Shown in pieces: positions 20,023-28,873 of a DNA stretch of 64,000 nucleotides. Source of the stretch: Oscillospiraceae bacterium (GTDB lineage: Bacteria; Bacillota; Clostridia; Oscillospirales; Oscillospiraceae); assembly GCA_021202845.1 (NCBI GenBank), contig JAJQCF010000031.1, forward strand, positions 1-64,000. The letters are read 5' to 3'. The position numbers and the translations under genes are program-made. The notes under the pieces were generated by a model. The model saw only the letters and a list, made by a program, of their open reading frames with translations, had not been told where the DNA came from and did not search any database. How positions within the stretch are numbered: position 1 is the stretch's first letter; each line of letters starts with the position of its first letter.

Positions 20023-21168
20023 ATGAAAACAAAAAATATTGCCCTTGCGCTCACACTGGCCGTGCTGGTGGCGCTCTGCGCCGCGGTGACGGCGGCGCGC
20101 GCGGGACAGACTCCCTTGGAGAGCGAGCCGGAGATAACCGTTACCGAGCCGCCTGCCGCCACCGCCGCCCCGACCGAGACCCCTGCGCCCGCGGCCGAGA
20201 CGCCGACGCCGACGCAAGAGCCCGCCGCGCCGGAGACGTTCACCATAACAATGGTCGGCGACTGCACGTTCGACACCGTGGCCGCCTACCGCGGAACGGA
20301 GTACGGCTACGACGCCGTTATCGGCGGCGACTGGAGCTATCCCTTTGCCGAGACGATAGAGTATTTCGCGGACGACGACTTTTCCATGGCCAACTTGGAG
20401 GTTGTGCTCTCCGACTCGGACGCGGCGGCGACGGCCAAAACATTCACGTTCCGCGCCTCGTCGGACTACGCGAACATACTCTCGTGCGGGAGCATTGAGT
20501 TCGCCACCATTGCCAACAACCACATCCTTGATTACGGTCAGACCGGCTACGACGACACAAAGGCCGCGCTGGACGCCGTGGGCGTGGCCTACGCGGGGCG
20601 CGACGAGTACGCCGTTTACGAGACGGAAAGCGGACTGAGCATTGGCGTCTACGCCGTGAGCTTCGGCACTACGGCGCAGATACAGGCCGGAATCGCGGCG
20701 CTGCAGGAGCTGGACTGCGACTTCATAATCGCCGCGCTGCACTGGGGAGACGAGGGCAGCTACAGCCCCAACTCCACGCAGATTTCGCAGGGCCGCGCCG
20801 CCATAGACGCGGGAGCGGACATAGTCTACGGCAGCCACCCGCACACGCTCCAGCCCGTTGAAGAATACAACGGCGGCTACATCTACTACAGTCTCGGCAA
20901 CTGGTCGTTCGGAGGCAACACCGACCCGCGCGACAAGGACACCGTAATTCTCCGCCTCACGCTGGAGCGCAATGAAAACGGCGAGGTCAGCATCACGCAG
21001 CGCGAGCACATTCCCTGCGCCTGCTCCGGCACGGAGTCCGGCAACAACTATCAGCCCGTGCCCTATGAGGAGGGCAGCGAGGGCTATTTAAGAGTTCTCA
21101 GCAAGTTGGACGGCACCTACTCCGGCGGGAACCTCTCAATAGACTACTCATACTCGGCAAACGAATAA
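20023..21168 (+). CDS. CapA-family exported protein
   Basis: A 381-aa protein with an N-terminal signal peptide or membrane anchor (residues 1-28), a Thr/Pro/Glu-rich linker (30-72) and a CapA/PgsA metallophosphatase-like domain. Motifs are TMVGDCTFD (near 78), MANLEVVL (near 124), IANNHILDYGQTG (near 165), LHWGDEG (near 240) and YGSHPHTLQP (near 268). Family members act in poly-gamma-glutamate capsule synthesis, but no pgsB/pgsC genes are here, so the substrate is open. Start taken at the ATG at 20023 after AAAGAGAGA. Confidence 0.88.
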   Translation: MKTKNIALALTLAVLVALCAAVTAARAGQTPLESEPEITVTEPPAATAAPTETPAPAAETPTPTQEPAAPETFTITMVGDCTFDTVAAYRGTEYGYDAVIGGDWSYPFAETIEYFADDDFSMANLEVVLSDSDAAATAKTFTFRASSDYANILSCGSIEFATIANNHILDYGQTGYDDTKAALDAVGVAYAGRDEYAVYETESGLSIGVYAVSFGTTAQIQAGIAALQELDCDFIIAALHWGDEGSYSPNSTQISQGRAAIDAGADIVYGSHPHTLQPVEEYNGGYIYYSLGNWSFGGNTDPRDKDTVILRLTLERNENGEVSITQREHIPCACSGTESGNNYQPVPYEEGSEGYLRVLSKLDGTYSGGNLSIDYSYSANE

Positions 21169-21183
21169 TCTGTTTGAAGCCAA

Positions 21184-21218
21184 AGCAGCGGCTCCCGCGA
21201 GGAGCCGCTGCTTTTTTT
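21184..21218 (+). terminator. Terminator of the CapA-like gene
   Basis: Arms AGCAGCGGCTCC and complement around a 5-base loop, followed by seven T. Confidence 0.95.
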
Positions 21219-21227
21219 ATAAGAATA

Positions 21228-21262
21228 AATAAAACACTCCCCGCGCCGAAAGCGCGGGGAGC
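21228..21262 (-). terminator. Terminator of the lone substrate-binding protein gene
   Basis: On the minus strand, arms CTCCCCGCGC and GCGCGGGGAG close a short loop and run into TGTTTTATTT. Confidence 0.9.
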
Positions 21263-21289
21263 GGGACAGATATGAGTTTTAATAGGTCA

Positions 21290-22360
21290 TTATTCCTCGA
21301 TAGCGGTGTAGTCCTCGGGAACTTCGATGCCGAGGAACTCGCAGTTGGAGACGTTGTACTCCTTGGTGACCTCGGGGGCGTACTCAATAGCCATGGTGCT
21401 GACGTCGGCGCCGTTGACAAGAATCTCGTAAGCCATTTCACCGGTGATGTATCCGATGTCGTAGTAGCTGATGGACAGCGTAGCAACGCCGCAGCCGGAG
21501 CAAATGCCTTCTTCACCGGCGACAACGGGAACGCCGGCGGCCAGAACCACGTTGGCAATAGCCTCGGTGTTGTTGGCGGCGGTGTTGTCGGTGGGAACGT
21601 AGATGACATCGCAGCTGTCGCAGGCGGCCTGAGTTACGGAGGTGAGGTCGTTGGTGTCGGTGAAAGAGTACCACTCAACCTCATAGCCGTAGTCCTGCAG
21701 ATAGCCCTCGATGACGGTGCACTGGTAAACGCTGTTCGGCTCGGCGGAGCAGTAGAGCAGGCCTACGGTCTCGGCGTCGGGGAACAGCTCGTTAATCATG
21801 TCGGCCTGCTGGTCAAGGGGAGCGAGGTCGGAGGTGCCGGAGACGTTGCCGCCGACGGTGCCGGTCCAGTCGTCTATGTCCAGAGCGGAGGCGTAGTCGG
21901 TGATGGAGGTGCCGAGCACGGGGATAGTGCTGGTGGCGGAAACGGCGGCCTGCAGAGCGGCGGTGGCGTTGGCCATGATGAGGTCAACACCGGCGGCAAC
22001 GAAGCCGTCGACAATGGTGGTGCAGTTTGTGCTCTCGCCGGAAGCGTTGAGGTAGTCGAACGTGACGTTCTCCTCGCCCAGCAGCTCGGTCAGGGCGTCC
22101 ATAAAGCCTTGGCTGGCGGCGTCCAGAGCGTCGTGCTGAACGAGCTGAACAATGCCTATGCTGTAGGTCTCGGCGGCCTCGTCGGCGGGAGCCTCGTCCT
22201 CGGCATCGGCATCGTCGGCGGCAGTGTCCGCGGCGGTGTCGGCAGCGGTGTCAGCCGCTGTGTCGGTTGCAGTGCTGGCGGTGGTGCTTGAAGAGCCGCA
22301 GCCCGCGAAGAGGCAGCAGACAAGCGCAAGCGCCATGATGAGTGCAAGAATCTTTTTCAT
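21290..22360 (-). CDS. ABC substrate-binding lipoprotein (TrpX/BmpA-like, PF04392 type)
   Basis: A 356-aa lipoprotein. The signal peptide ends in CLFAGC; a linker with four TDTAAD-type repeats follows (residues 25-60). The mature domain has the periplasmic-binding fold of the ABC_sub_bind family: IGIVQLVQHDALDAASQGF near residue 68, VGLLYCSAEPNS near 198, YVPTDNTAANNTEAI near 255 and the DIGYITGEMA segment near 305. Relatives bind aromatic amino acids or other small solutes. No permease or ATPase of this type is adjacent; the Liv genes are divergent and belong to another family. Ligand unknown. Confidence 0.85.
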   Translation of the reverse strand: MKKILALIMALALVCCLFAGCGSSSTTASTATDTAADTAADTAADTAADDADAEDEAPADEAAETYSIGIVQLVQHDALDAASQGFMDALTELLGEENVTFDYLNASGESTNCTTIVDGFVAAGVDLIMANATAALQAAVSATSTIPVLGTSITDYASALDIDDWTGTVGGNVSGTSDLAPLDQQADMINELFPDAETVGLLYCSAEPNSVYQCTVIEGYLQDYGYEVEWYSFTDTNDLTSVTQAACDSCDVIYVPTDNTAANNTEAIANVVLAAGVPVVAGEEGICSGCGVATLSISYYDIGYITGEMAYEILVNGADVSTMAIEYAPEVTKEYNVSNCEFLGIEVPEDYTAIEE

Positions 22361-22427
22361 CGTGTGTTTTTTCCTCCTGAAATGTTTTTATTGCAGCGCG
22401 GAGCCGCCCGCGCCGGTTTCTTTAACA

Positions 22428-22448
22428 GTTTAAATAGAATATTTAAAC
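22428..22448. promoter_or_regulatory. Perfect palindrome, probable operator
   Basis: GTTTAAAT, five bases, ATTTAAAC: perfect 8-bp arms. On the minus strand it starts about 12 bases after the -10 box of the substrate-binding protein gene, a position where a bound repressor would block transcription. Confidence 0.6.
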
Positions 22449-22459
22449 TCAGCGAAAGC

Positions 22460-22488
22460 ATTATATCACCGTCAACGCCGCAAAACAA
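22460..22488 (-). promoter_or_regulatory. Promoter of the lone substrate-binding protein gene
   Basis: Minus-strand TTGTTT (22483-22488) and TATAAT (22460-22465) with a 17-base spacer. The leader to the ATG is about 90 bases and includes the palindrome. Confidence 0.65.
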
Positions 22489-22574
22489 GTGTTATTTCGC
22501 ACAATGGTTGCAAATGTTCGCAAAAGTCGGATTGTTGAATTTGCCGTTTTAATGTAAAAAGGGACAGCTTGCAC

Positions 22575-22603
22575 TTGACATTTGCGTCGAAAAATAGTAA
22601 CTT
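22575..22603 (+). promoter_or_regulatory. Promoter of livK
   Basis: A consensus TTGACA at 22575-22580 with a weak -10 (TAACTT, 22598-22603) at 17 bases. The rest of the 309-base divergent region shows no further gene. Confidence 0.5.
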
Positions 22604-22669
22604 TTAAGGCAATAAAGATGTAATGACATGTCTTTATTGCTATTCTATTTTAAAAGGAGCATGACTTAC

Positions 22670-23950
22670 ATGAAAAAGTTTCTTGCACTAATCATGGCTG
22701 TCGCTATGGTCTGCTGCCTGTTCACAGGCTGCGGTTCCTCCAGCAGCAGCACCACCACCAGCACTGCTGACAGCTCTTCCTCTGCCAGCGACAGCGCCGC
22801 CGCTGACGACAGCGCTTCCACTGAAGACACCGCATCAGAACTCTCCGACGAGGGCAGCGGCGAAATCGTAATCGCTCTTATCGCCAACACCACCGGCGAC
22901 TACGCCATGTACGGCGTGCCCGTGCGCAACGGCGCTATGCTTTATATTGACCAGCTCAACGAGGCCGGCGGCATCAACGGCAAGCAGATAACCGTTCTTG
23001 AGTACGACGACAAGGGCGACGGTCTGGAAGCCGTCAACTCTTTCAACCTCGCTATGGAGCAGGGTATCTCCGCCGTTATCGGCTCCGTTCTGACCAGCCC
23101 GACCATTACTCTGGCCGACGCGACCTACGAGGCCAACGTGCCCCAGATAACCGCTTCCGCTACCGCTGCCGGCGTTACCCGTCTTGACCCCGACGATGAC
23201 GCTTCCGGCATCCGCACCAACGTGTTCCGTTCCTGCTTCATCGACCCGTTCCAGGGCTCCAAGATGGCTGACTACGCCGTCAACAAGCTGGGCGCCTCCA
23301 CAGCCGCTATCCTCTATGAGAGCGGCAGCGACTACTCCGAGGGTCTGATGGACGCCTTTATCGAGACTGCCGAAGAGCTCGGCCTTGAGATAGTTGCCAC
23401 CGAAGCGTTTGCCACCGGCGACAAGGACTACAGCGCTCAGATGACCAACATCGCCGCTGCCAACCCTGACGTCGTGTTCATGCCCATTTACTACGGCGAG
23501 GCCGGACTTGCCGTCACTCAGGGCCGTCAGGCCGGTCTGACCGCCACTATCATGGGCGCTGACGGCTGGGGCAGCATCTCCGAGTACGCCTCCGCCGAGG
23601 ACCTCGAGGGCAGCGTATACTGCTCCGGCTATGCTCCCGGAACCGAGTCTGTCGCCCAGTTCGAGGCTGACTATGAGGCCGCTTACGGCGAAGCCGTGCC
23701 CAACATGTTCGCTCCTCTCGCTTATGACGCGGCTATGCTGCTGTGCAACGCTATAGCCGAGGCTGAGGCTCAGGGTCTCACCGCCGGCAGCGATGCTTAC
23801 CGTCAGGCCATTATCGACGCTCTGGCCGCCACCGACGGCACCGAGGGCATCACCGGCACCTACACCTTCGACGAATACAACGACCCCATCAAGTCCGCCG
23901 CTATCCTCCGTGTTGAGGACGGCTCCGAGAACTTCGTAGAGCTCTATTAA
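22670..23950 (+). CDS. livK: Branched-chain amino acid ABC transporter, binding lipoprotein
   Basis: A 426-aa lipoprotein (signal peptide ending CLFTGC, then a Ser/Thr/Asp-rich linker to residue 55) with a Peripla_BP_6 domain. Family motifs: IALIANTTGDYAMYGVPVRNGAMLYIDQLNEAGGI in the N-lobe, VIGSVLTSPTITLA near 145, and FMPIYYGEAGLAVTQGRQAG in the hinge and C-lobe. Start taken at the ATG at 22670 after AAAAGGAG. First gene of livKHMGF; a strong hairpin follows it. It captures Leu/Ile/Val or related amino acids outside the membrane. Confidence 0.92.
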   Translation: MKKFLALIMAVAMVCCLFTGCGSSSSSTTTSTADSSSSASDSAAADDSASTEDTASELSDEGSGEIVIALIANTTGDYAMYGVPVRNGAMLYIDQLNEAGGINGKQITVLEYDDKGDGLEAVNSFNLAMEQGISAVIGSVLTSPTITLADATYEANVPQITASATAAGVTRLDPDDDASGIRTNVFRSCFIDPFQGSKMADYAVNKLGASTAAILYESGSDYSEGLMDAFIETAEELGLEIVATEAFATGDKDYSAQMTNIAAANPDVVFMPIYYGEAGLAVTQGRQAGLTATIMGADGWGSISEYASAEDLEGSVYCSGYAPGTESVAQFEADYEAAYGEAVPNMFAPLAYDAAMLLCNAIAEAEAQGLTAGSDAYRQAIIDALAATDGTEGITGTYTFDEYNDPIKSAAILRVEDGSENFVELY

Positions 23951-23991
23951 GGAAGGACTTTTCAGGTCCCCTGAACACATATCTTTAGGCA

Positions 23992-24027
23992 GTGCGGGGG
24001 AGGCCAATGCCTCTCTCGCACAGTTTT
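23992..24027 (+). terminator. Partial terminator between livK and livH
   Basis: An imperfect 13-bp stem (GTGCG and GAGGC against GCCTC and CGCAC) with a CAAT loop, followed by AGTTTTTA. Such a site lets the binding protein be made in excess over the membrane components. Confidence 0.8.
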
Positions 24028-24077
24028 TATAACGAAGCACACTGCAAAAAGAGAACCAATTAGTGAGGAGTGACAGT

Positions 24078-24956
24078 ATGAACTTCATCAGCCAGATAAT
24101 AAACGGGCTGCAGCTCGGCTCGATTTATGCGCTTGTGGCGCTGGGCTACAGCATGGTGTACGGTATAATACTTCTCCTGAACTTTGCCCACGGCGACATT
24201 ATAATGGTTGGCGCTTATGTTGTTTACTACTGCATTGCCTCCTACTCTCTGCCGCCGATTGTGGCTATAGTTCTGGCTATTGTAACCGCTACGCTGCTGG
24301 GCGTTATAATTGAAAAGGTGGCCTACACGCCGCTGAGAAGCGCCCCGCGACTGAGCCTGCTCATAACCGCAATCGGAATGTCGTTCCTGTTGGAAAACGG
24401 CGCGCAGCTTGTTTTCGGCTCGGACACAAAAACTATGGCGCAGGCTCCGCTAATCTCCGGCTCGCTCAGCCTCGGCGATGTCAGCATAACCAAGGCCGCC
24501 GCGATAACCATTGTCGTCAGCATCATATCCATGATTCTGCTCACGGTGCTTGTGAGAAAAACCAAAATGGGCAAGGCCATGCGCGCCGTCAGCGAGGATA
24601 TGGGCGCGGCGCAGCTCATGGGCATAAGCATAAACCGCACCATTTCTTTTACCTTCGCGGTAGGCTCCGCTCTCGCGGGCATTGGAGCGGTGCTGCACAT
24701 AGCCTCCTACTTTCAGGCCAGCCCCACAATGGGCTCCATGCTGGGTCTTAAAGCCTTCGTCGCCGCCGTGCTTGGCGGAATCGGCTCCATACCCGGCGCC
24801 ATGGTCGGAGGATTCCTTATAGGCATGGTGGAGACGTTGGTTATCGCCGCGGGTCTTTCCACATGGAAGGACGGCGTGGTGTTTGCCATTTTGATTATTG
24901 TCCTCATTGTCAAGCCCACCGGCATCATGGGCGAGTCCATGACAGAAAAGGTCTGA
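24078..24956 (+). CDS. livH: Branched-chain amino acid ABC transporter permease LivH
   Basis: A 292-aa integral membrane protein with about eight hydrophobic helices. The start NFISQIINGLQLGSIYALVALGYSMVYG is characteristic of LivH, as is the EAA-type segment LKAFVAAVLGGIGSIPGAMVGG near residue 225. Start at the ATG after GAGGAGTGACAGT. Pairs with LivM to form the translocation channel. Confidence 0.94.
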   Translation: MNFISQIINGLQLGSIYALVALGYSMVYGIILLLNFAHGDIIMVGAYVVYYCIASYSLPPIVAIVLAIVTATLLGVIIEKVAYTPLRSAPRLSLLITAIGMSFLLENGAQLVFGSDTKTMAQAPLISGSLSLGDVSITKAAAITIVVSIISMILLTVLVRKTKMGKAMRAVSEDMGAAQLMGISINRTISFTFAVGSALAGIGAVLHIASYFQASPTMGSMLGLKAFVAAVLGGIGSIPGAMVGGFLIGMVETLVIAAGLSTWKDGVVFAILIIVLIVKPTGIMGESMTEKV

Positions 24957-24966
24957 GGTGACGGAT

Positions 24967-26055
24967 ATGAAAAACACACTTTCCTCCTCAGCTCGCATAC
25001 CGATGCCGGCGCGCTACGGCATTAACTTGGCTCTGACCGTCCTGCTCTGGGGCGCGCTGGTGCTGATGATGGCGGGCGGCGTTATAAGCAACTATTGGCA
25101 GGGCATTATGGTGACGGTCGGCATAAACGTAATTCTTGCCGTCTCCCTGAACATTGCCACCGGCTATCTGGGACAGCTGCCGCTGGGTCACGCGGGCTTT
25201 ATGGCCGTCGGCGCTTACGCGGGCGGACTGTTCATGAAGGCCACTCCGCTGGCCTCGCTCATCAGCTCCGGCGACACCGCCGCGACTGTGCCGTGGATTA
25301 TTTTGGCGCTGCTCATCTCCGGCCTTGTGGCCGCGGTATTCGGCCTCATAATCGGCATTCCGGCTCTGCGTCTCAAGGGCGACTATCTGGCCATTCTGAC
25401 GCTGGGCTTCGGCGAAATAATCCGCGTTGTCATCACGAATATCGACTCTGTGCTGGGCTTCAAGTTCACCTACGGCGCGGCCGGTCTGAAGCAGATACCC
25501 AAAATCTCTAACTTCACGCTCGTTTTCCTCTGCGTGGCGCTGACCTGCCTTATAATCCACATGGTTATGAAGTCCCGCCACGGCCGCGCGATACTCTCCA
25601 TTCGTGAAAACGAGATTGCCGCCGAGAGCTGCGGCATAAACATAACCTACTACAAGGTTATGGCCTTTGCCCTGAGCGCATTTTTCGCGGGCATAGCCGG
25701 CTGCCTCTACGCGGGCTACCTCGGCAGCCTGTTCCCCTCCACCTTCAAGTTTATGAAGTCCATAGAAATACTCGTCATGGTGGTGCTGGGCGGTATGGGC
25801 TCCATGCTGGGCAGCGTGCTGGCGGCCACGGTGCTGACAGTTGTCAGCGAGCTGCTGCGCTCCCTCGGCGATTTGCGCATGGTGTTCTACTCGCTCATAC
25901 TGGTTGTGATGATGATTTTCCGCCCCAAGGGACTGCTGGGAACCTACGACTTCTCGGTGTCCAGAATCCTTGAAAAGTGTATCAATATGTTCAAGTCAAA
26001 GTCCTCGACGGGTCAAGAGGCGAATGCGGAAAGCGAAGGAGGGGAGAGCAAATGA
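24967..26055 (+). CDS. livM: Branched-chain amino acid ABC transporter permease LivM
   Basis: A 362-aa integral membrane protein with about nine helices. Landmarks: SLNIATGYLGQLPLGHAGFMAVGAYAGG near residue 60, GDYLAILTLGFGEIIRVV near 140, and the coupling segment EILVMVVLGGMGSMLGSVLAA near 265. Start at the ATG after GAGGTGACGG. The hydrophilic C-terminal tail (from about 335) is longer than usual. Its stop overlaps the livG start (ATGA). Confidence 0.94.
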   Translation: MKNTLSSSARIPMPARYGINLALTVLLWGALVLMMAGGVISNYWQGIMVTVGINVILAVSLNIATGYLGQLPLGHAGFMAVGAYAGGLFMKATPLASLISSGDTAATVPWIILALLISGLVAAVFGLIIGIPALRLKGDYLAILTLGFGEIIRVVITNIDSVLGFKFTYGAAGLKQIPKISNFTLVFLCVALTCLIIHMVMKSRHGRAILSIRENEIAAESCGINITYYKVMAFALSAFFAGIAGCLYAGYLGSLFPSTFKFMKSIEILVMVVLGGMGSMLGSVLAATVLTVVSELLRSLGDLRMVFYSLILVVMMIFRPKGLLGTYDFSVSRILEKCINMFKSKSSTGQEANAESEGGESK

Positions 26056-26909
26056 GCAGCGACAAGCGTAAAATTCCCATTCCCAAGATGGTTCCCGTGC
26101 CGAATCCGAACATTATCCCCGAGCGCGACGTTGACAAGTCGCCCGTGCTCGAGGCGCGTAACCTCGGCATAGACTTCGGCGGACTTACCGCCGTCAACAA
26201 TTTCAACATGGCAATCGGTCGCACGGAGATTGCGGGTCTAATCGGCCCCAACGGCGCGGGCAAGACCACGGTTTTCAACCTGCTGACAAAGGTATACCAG
26301 CCCACCCGCGGCACCATACTGCTGGACGGCAAGGACACCGCGGGAATGTCCACCATACAGGTCAACCGCGCAGGCATCGCCAGAACATTCCAGAACATTC
26401 GCCTGTTCAAGGAGCTGACCGTGCTGGACAACGTGCTTATCGGCCTGCACAATGAGATGAGCTACAACCTGCCGCAGGCCGTGCTGCGCCTGCCGTCCTA
26501 CTGGAAGGGCGAGCGCGTGGCTAAAGAGCGCGCGGCGGAGCTGCTGAGCATATTCGGTATGCAGGATTTGACCGAGGCCAAGGCCGGCTCGCTGCCTTAC
26601 GGTGCGCAGCGCCGCTTGGAGATTGTTCGCGCGCTGGCGACGAACCCCAGCCTGCTGCTGCTCGACGAGCCCGCCGCCGGCATGAACCCCAGCGAGACCT
26701 CGGAGCTTATGGAAAACATCGTCCGCATACGCGACACGTTCCACATAGCTATCATGCTCATAGAGCACGACATGAACCTTGTCATGGGCATATGCGAGGG
26801 CATTTGCGTGCTCAACTTCGGCCAGATAATTGCCAAGGGCACGGCGGACGAAATTCAGTCCAACCCCGCCGTCATCGAGGCCTATCTGGGCAAGCAGAAG
26901 GAGGCGTAA
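26052..26909 (+). CDS. livG: Branched-chain amino acid ABC transporter ATPase LivG
   Basis: A 285-aa ATPase. Walker A GPNGAGKTT near residue 65, Q-loop FQNIRLF near 117, signature LPYGAQRRLEI near 181, Walker B LLLLDEPAAGMNP near 204 and H-loop LIEHDM near 237. The LPYG in place of LSGG and the GMNP ending are LivG traits. A 30-residue N-terminal extension with repeated Pro precedes the domain. Translationally coupled to livM. Confidence 0.94.
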   Translation: MSSDKRKIPIPKMVPVPNPNIIPERDVDKSPVLEARNLGIDFGGLTAVNNFNMAIGRTEIAGLIGPNGAGKTTVFNLLTKVYQPTRGTILLDGKDTAGMSTIQVNRAGIARTFQNIRLFKELTVLDNVLIGLHNEMSYNLPQAVLRLPSYWKGERVAKERAAELLSIFGMQDLTEAKAGSLPYGAQRRLEIVRALATNPSLLLLDEPAAGMNPSETSELMENIVRIRDTFHIAIMLIEHDMNLVMGICEGICVLNFGQIIAKGTADEIQSNPAVIEAYLGKQKEA

Positions 26910-26913
26910 GGCA

Positions 26914-27627
26914 GTGTCTGAAGTAATTCTCTCCGTTGAGGATATCAACGTATACTACGGCGCCATACACGCCATAAAGGGCGTATCGTTTGAGGTGCGC
27001 GAGGGCGAGATTGTCACGCTTATCGGCGCGAACGGCGCGGGCAAGAGCACCGTGCTGAACACCGTCAGCGGTATGCTCCGCAGCAAGACCGGCGACATAA
27101 AGTTCTGCGGCAAGTCCATTGCCCACCGCGCGCCGCACCTCATCGTCAGCGACGGCATAGCCCAGTGCCCTGAAGGACGCCGCGTTTTTGCCAAGATGAC
27201 CGTTGAGGAAAACCTTGAAATGGGCGGTTATGTGCGCCAAAACACAGAGCTGAGCGACTCGGTTGCCCACGTGTTCGACCTTTTCCCGCGCCTGCTGGAG
27301 CGCCGCAAGCAGCTTGCCGGCACGCTCTCGGGCGGTGAGCAGCAGATGCTGGCCATAGGCCGCGCGCTCATGTCCAAGCCCCGCCTGATGATGCTCGACG
27401 AGCCGTCTATGGGTCTGGCGCCGATTTTGGTGGAGCAGATTTTTGACATCATCAAGGAGCTGCACGCCGCGGGCACGACGATACTGCTGGTTGAGCAGAA
27501 CGCGCAGGCCGCGCTGAGCATAGCCGACCGCGCCTACGTTCTCGAAACCGGCAACGTAACCCTCTCCGGCACAGGAGCCGAGCTCATGGCCAGCGACAGC
27601 GTCCGCAAGGCATATCTCGGCGGCTAA
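26914..27627 (+). CDS. livF: Branched-chain amino acid ABC transporter ATPase LivF
   Basis: A 237-aa ATPase. Start taken at GTG 26914, ten bases after GGAGG and four bases past the livG stop; the protein then begins MSEVILSVEDINVYYG, the usual family start. Walker A GANGAGKST, signature LSGGEQQMLAI, Walker B LMMLDEPSMGLAP (the GLAP ending is typical of LivF) and LLVEQNAQ are intact. Last gene of livKHMGF, followed by a terminator. Confidence 0.94.
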   Translation: MSEVILSVEDINVYYGAIHAIKGVSFEVREGEIVTLIGANGAGKSTVLNTVSGMLRSKTGDIKFCGKSIAHRAPHLIVSDGIAQCPEGRRVFAKMTVEENLEMGGYVRQNTELSDSVAHVFDLFPRLLERRKQLAGTLSGGEQQMLAIGRALMSKPRLMMLDEPSMGLAPILVEQIFDIIKELHAAGTTILLVEQNAQAALSIADRAYVLETGNVTLSGTGAELMASDSVRKAYLGG

Positions 27628-27648
27628 AACGAAATAATATAATTCAAG

Positions 27649-27684
27649 CGGAGGTTCCCCAAAACGCGGGAGCCTCCGTTTTTT
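27649..27684 (+). terminator. Terminator of livKHMGF
   Basis: Stem CGGAGGTTCCC against GGGAGCCTCCG (one G:T pair), followed by six T. Confidence 0.93.
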
Positions 27685-27738
27685 GTCAGAGTGGCAGGAC
27701 GTTTTGCGCGCGTATGAGTACATCAGGGAGGTGGAACA

Positions 27739-27957
27739 ATGACAAAGGAGGAATTTGCCGCGCAGCTGCGGCATAGGCTTGAGCATATGCCCGAGGCCGA
27801 GACGGACAAGTCGGTTGAATTTTATCTGGAGCTTATTGACGACCGCATGGAGGAGGGCGCGGACGAGGCGGAGGCGGTGGCCGCTCTCGGCAGTTTGGAC
27901 GAGATAACGGCGAACATTGTCGCCGAGCTGCCGCCGGCCGCTGTGGGAGCTGATTAA
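27739..27957 (+). CDS. HAAS-domain (DUF1700) protein, apparently frameshifted
   Basis: The 72-codon frame encodes a HAAS domain: MTKEEFAAQLRHRLE, then FYLELIDDRMEEGADEAEAVAALGSLDEI. It stops at 27957, but the +1 frame continues from about 27938 with PLWELIKLLARLLRRLGRWLK and ends at a TGA (28034-28036) that overlaps the next gene's GTG start (GTGA). One extra base near 27937, or a programmed frameshift, would give a protein of about 98 aa coupled to its partner. HAAS proteins normally pair with PadR regulators and DUF4097 proteins; no padR is adjacent. RBS GGGAGGTGGAACA. Confidence 0.75.
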   Translation: MTKEEFAAQLRHRLEHMPEAETDKSVEFYLELIDDRMEEGADEAEAVAALGSLDEITANIVAELPPAAVGAD

Positions 27958-28032
27958 GCTCCTTGCGCGTCTGCTGCGGCGGCTCGGGCGCTGGCTCAAG
28001 AGCAAATTTATCGGCAGAGGGGGAGAGGGGAC

Positions 28033-28791
28033 GTGAAAAAACTTCTCACTATCGGAATTATTATGCTTGCCGCGGGCTGCTGCCTCATGTTCGGCGGCTG
28101 GCGCGGCATGGAGAGCGCGGCGGAGAGCGGCGCGGAGGAGACATCGTCCGCTATAAGCGGCATAGGGCGCTATGGTGTGCTGACCCGCCGCGAATATACT
28201 TTTTCCGCCGACGGCGCGGCAAGCGTCGTCATCTGTGAAGCGCGCGGAGACGTGGAGATAGGCGCGTCGCCCGACGGAGATATTCACGTCGTCACGCACG
28301 AGAGCGACAGCCGCAGCTATGAAATGGCCTACAACGGCTCCGCGTTCGAGATTACCGCCGCGGCTACGGAGGACTTTAGCATCAGCTTTGACTTCTACGT
28401 CGCCGACGACCTCAAGTTAGAGGTGCTGCTGCCGAACGGCCTCGACGTGAGCGCCGAGACTGACGTGGGCGACATCAAGGCCGAGGGCTTGTCACCGCGC
28501 TCGCTGACCGCCGCGGCAGACTACGGAGATATTAAGGCGGAAGGCGTTTCGGCGAATACTGTTCGGCTGGATACCGAAGCGGGCGACATTGAAGCGGAAA
28601 AAATAGACGCGGAGAGCGTCTACATAACATCTAATACGGGCGACATCAAGCTGAAAAAGTGCTCCGCGCGGACTGTTTATCTCACGGCAGAGCTTGGCGA
28701 CAGCAGCCTGCCATCCGAGAGCCGCGGCGGACACATTTCTCTGGACGTTTACACCGCCTGCGGAGATATTGAAATAGAGTTTGAGAGGTAG
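28033..28791 (+). CDS. DUF4097-type beta-helix membrane-anchored protein
   Basis: A 252-aa protein with a GTG start. An N-terminal hydrophobic segment (residues 4-22, AAGCC) is a signal anchor or lipobox-like sequence. The body has regular strand repeats such as VGDIKAEGLS, YGDIKAEGVS, AGDIEAEKID and TGDIKLKKCS, the solenoid pattern of DUF4097 (putative adhesin) domains. It follows the HAAS gene, a common pairing in Firmicutes linked to envelope stress, though this inference rests on other genomes. Confidence 0.8.
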   Translation: MKKLLTIGIIMLAAGCCLMFGGWRGMESAAESGAEETSSAISGIGRYGVLTRREYTFSADGAASVVICEARGDVEIGASPDGDIHVVTHESDSRSYEMAYNGSAFEITAAATEDFSISFDFYVADDLKLEVLLPNGLDVSAETDVGDIKAEGLSPRSLTAAADYGDIKAEGVSANTVRLDTEAGDIEAEKIDAESVYITSNTGDIKLKKCSARTVYLTAELGDSSLPSESRGGHISLDVYTACGDIEIEFER

Positions 28792-28873
28792 CGTGGTGAT
28801 AATACACCAAAGCCGCGGCCGCCTCGCGCAGAAAAACTGCCTTTTGCATATTTCTTTTTGCCGCGCGGTGTGC

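Noticed and set aside
27963-28238. 91-codon ORF overlapping HAAS and DUF4097 genes
   Set aside because: Out of frame with both supported proteins, Arg/Gly-rich shadow translation, no RBS.
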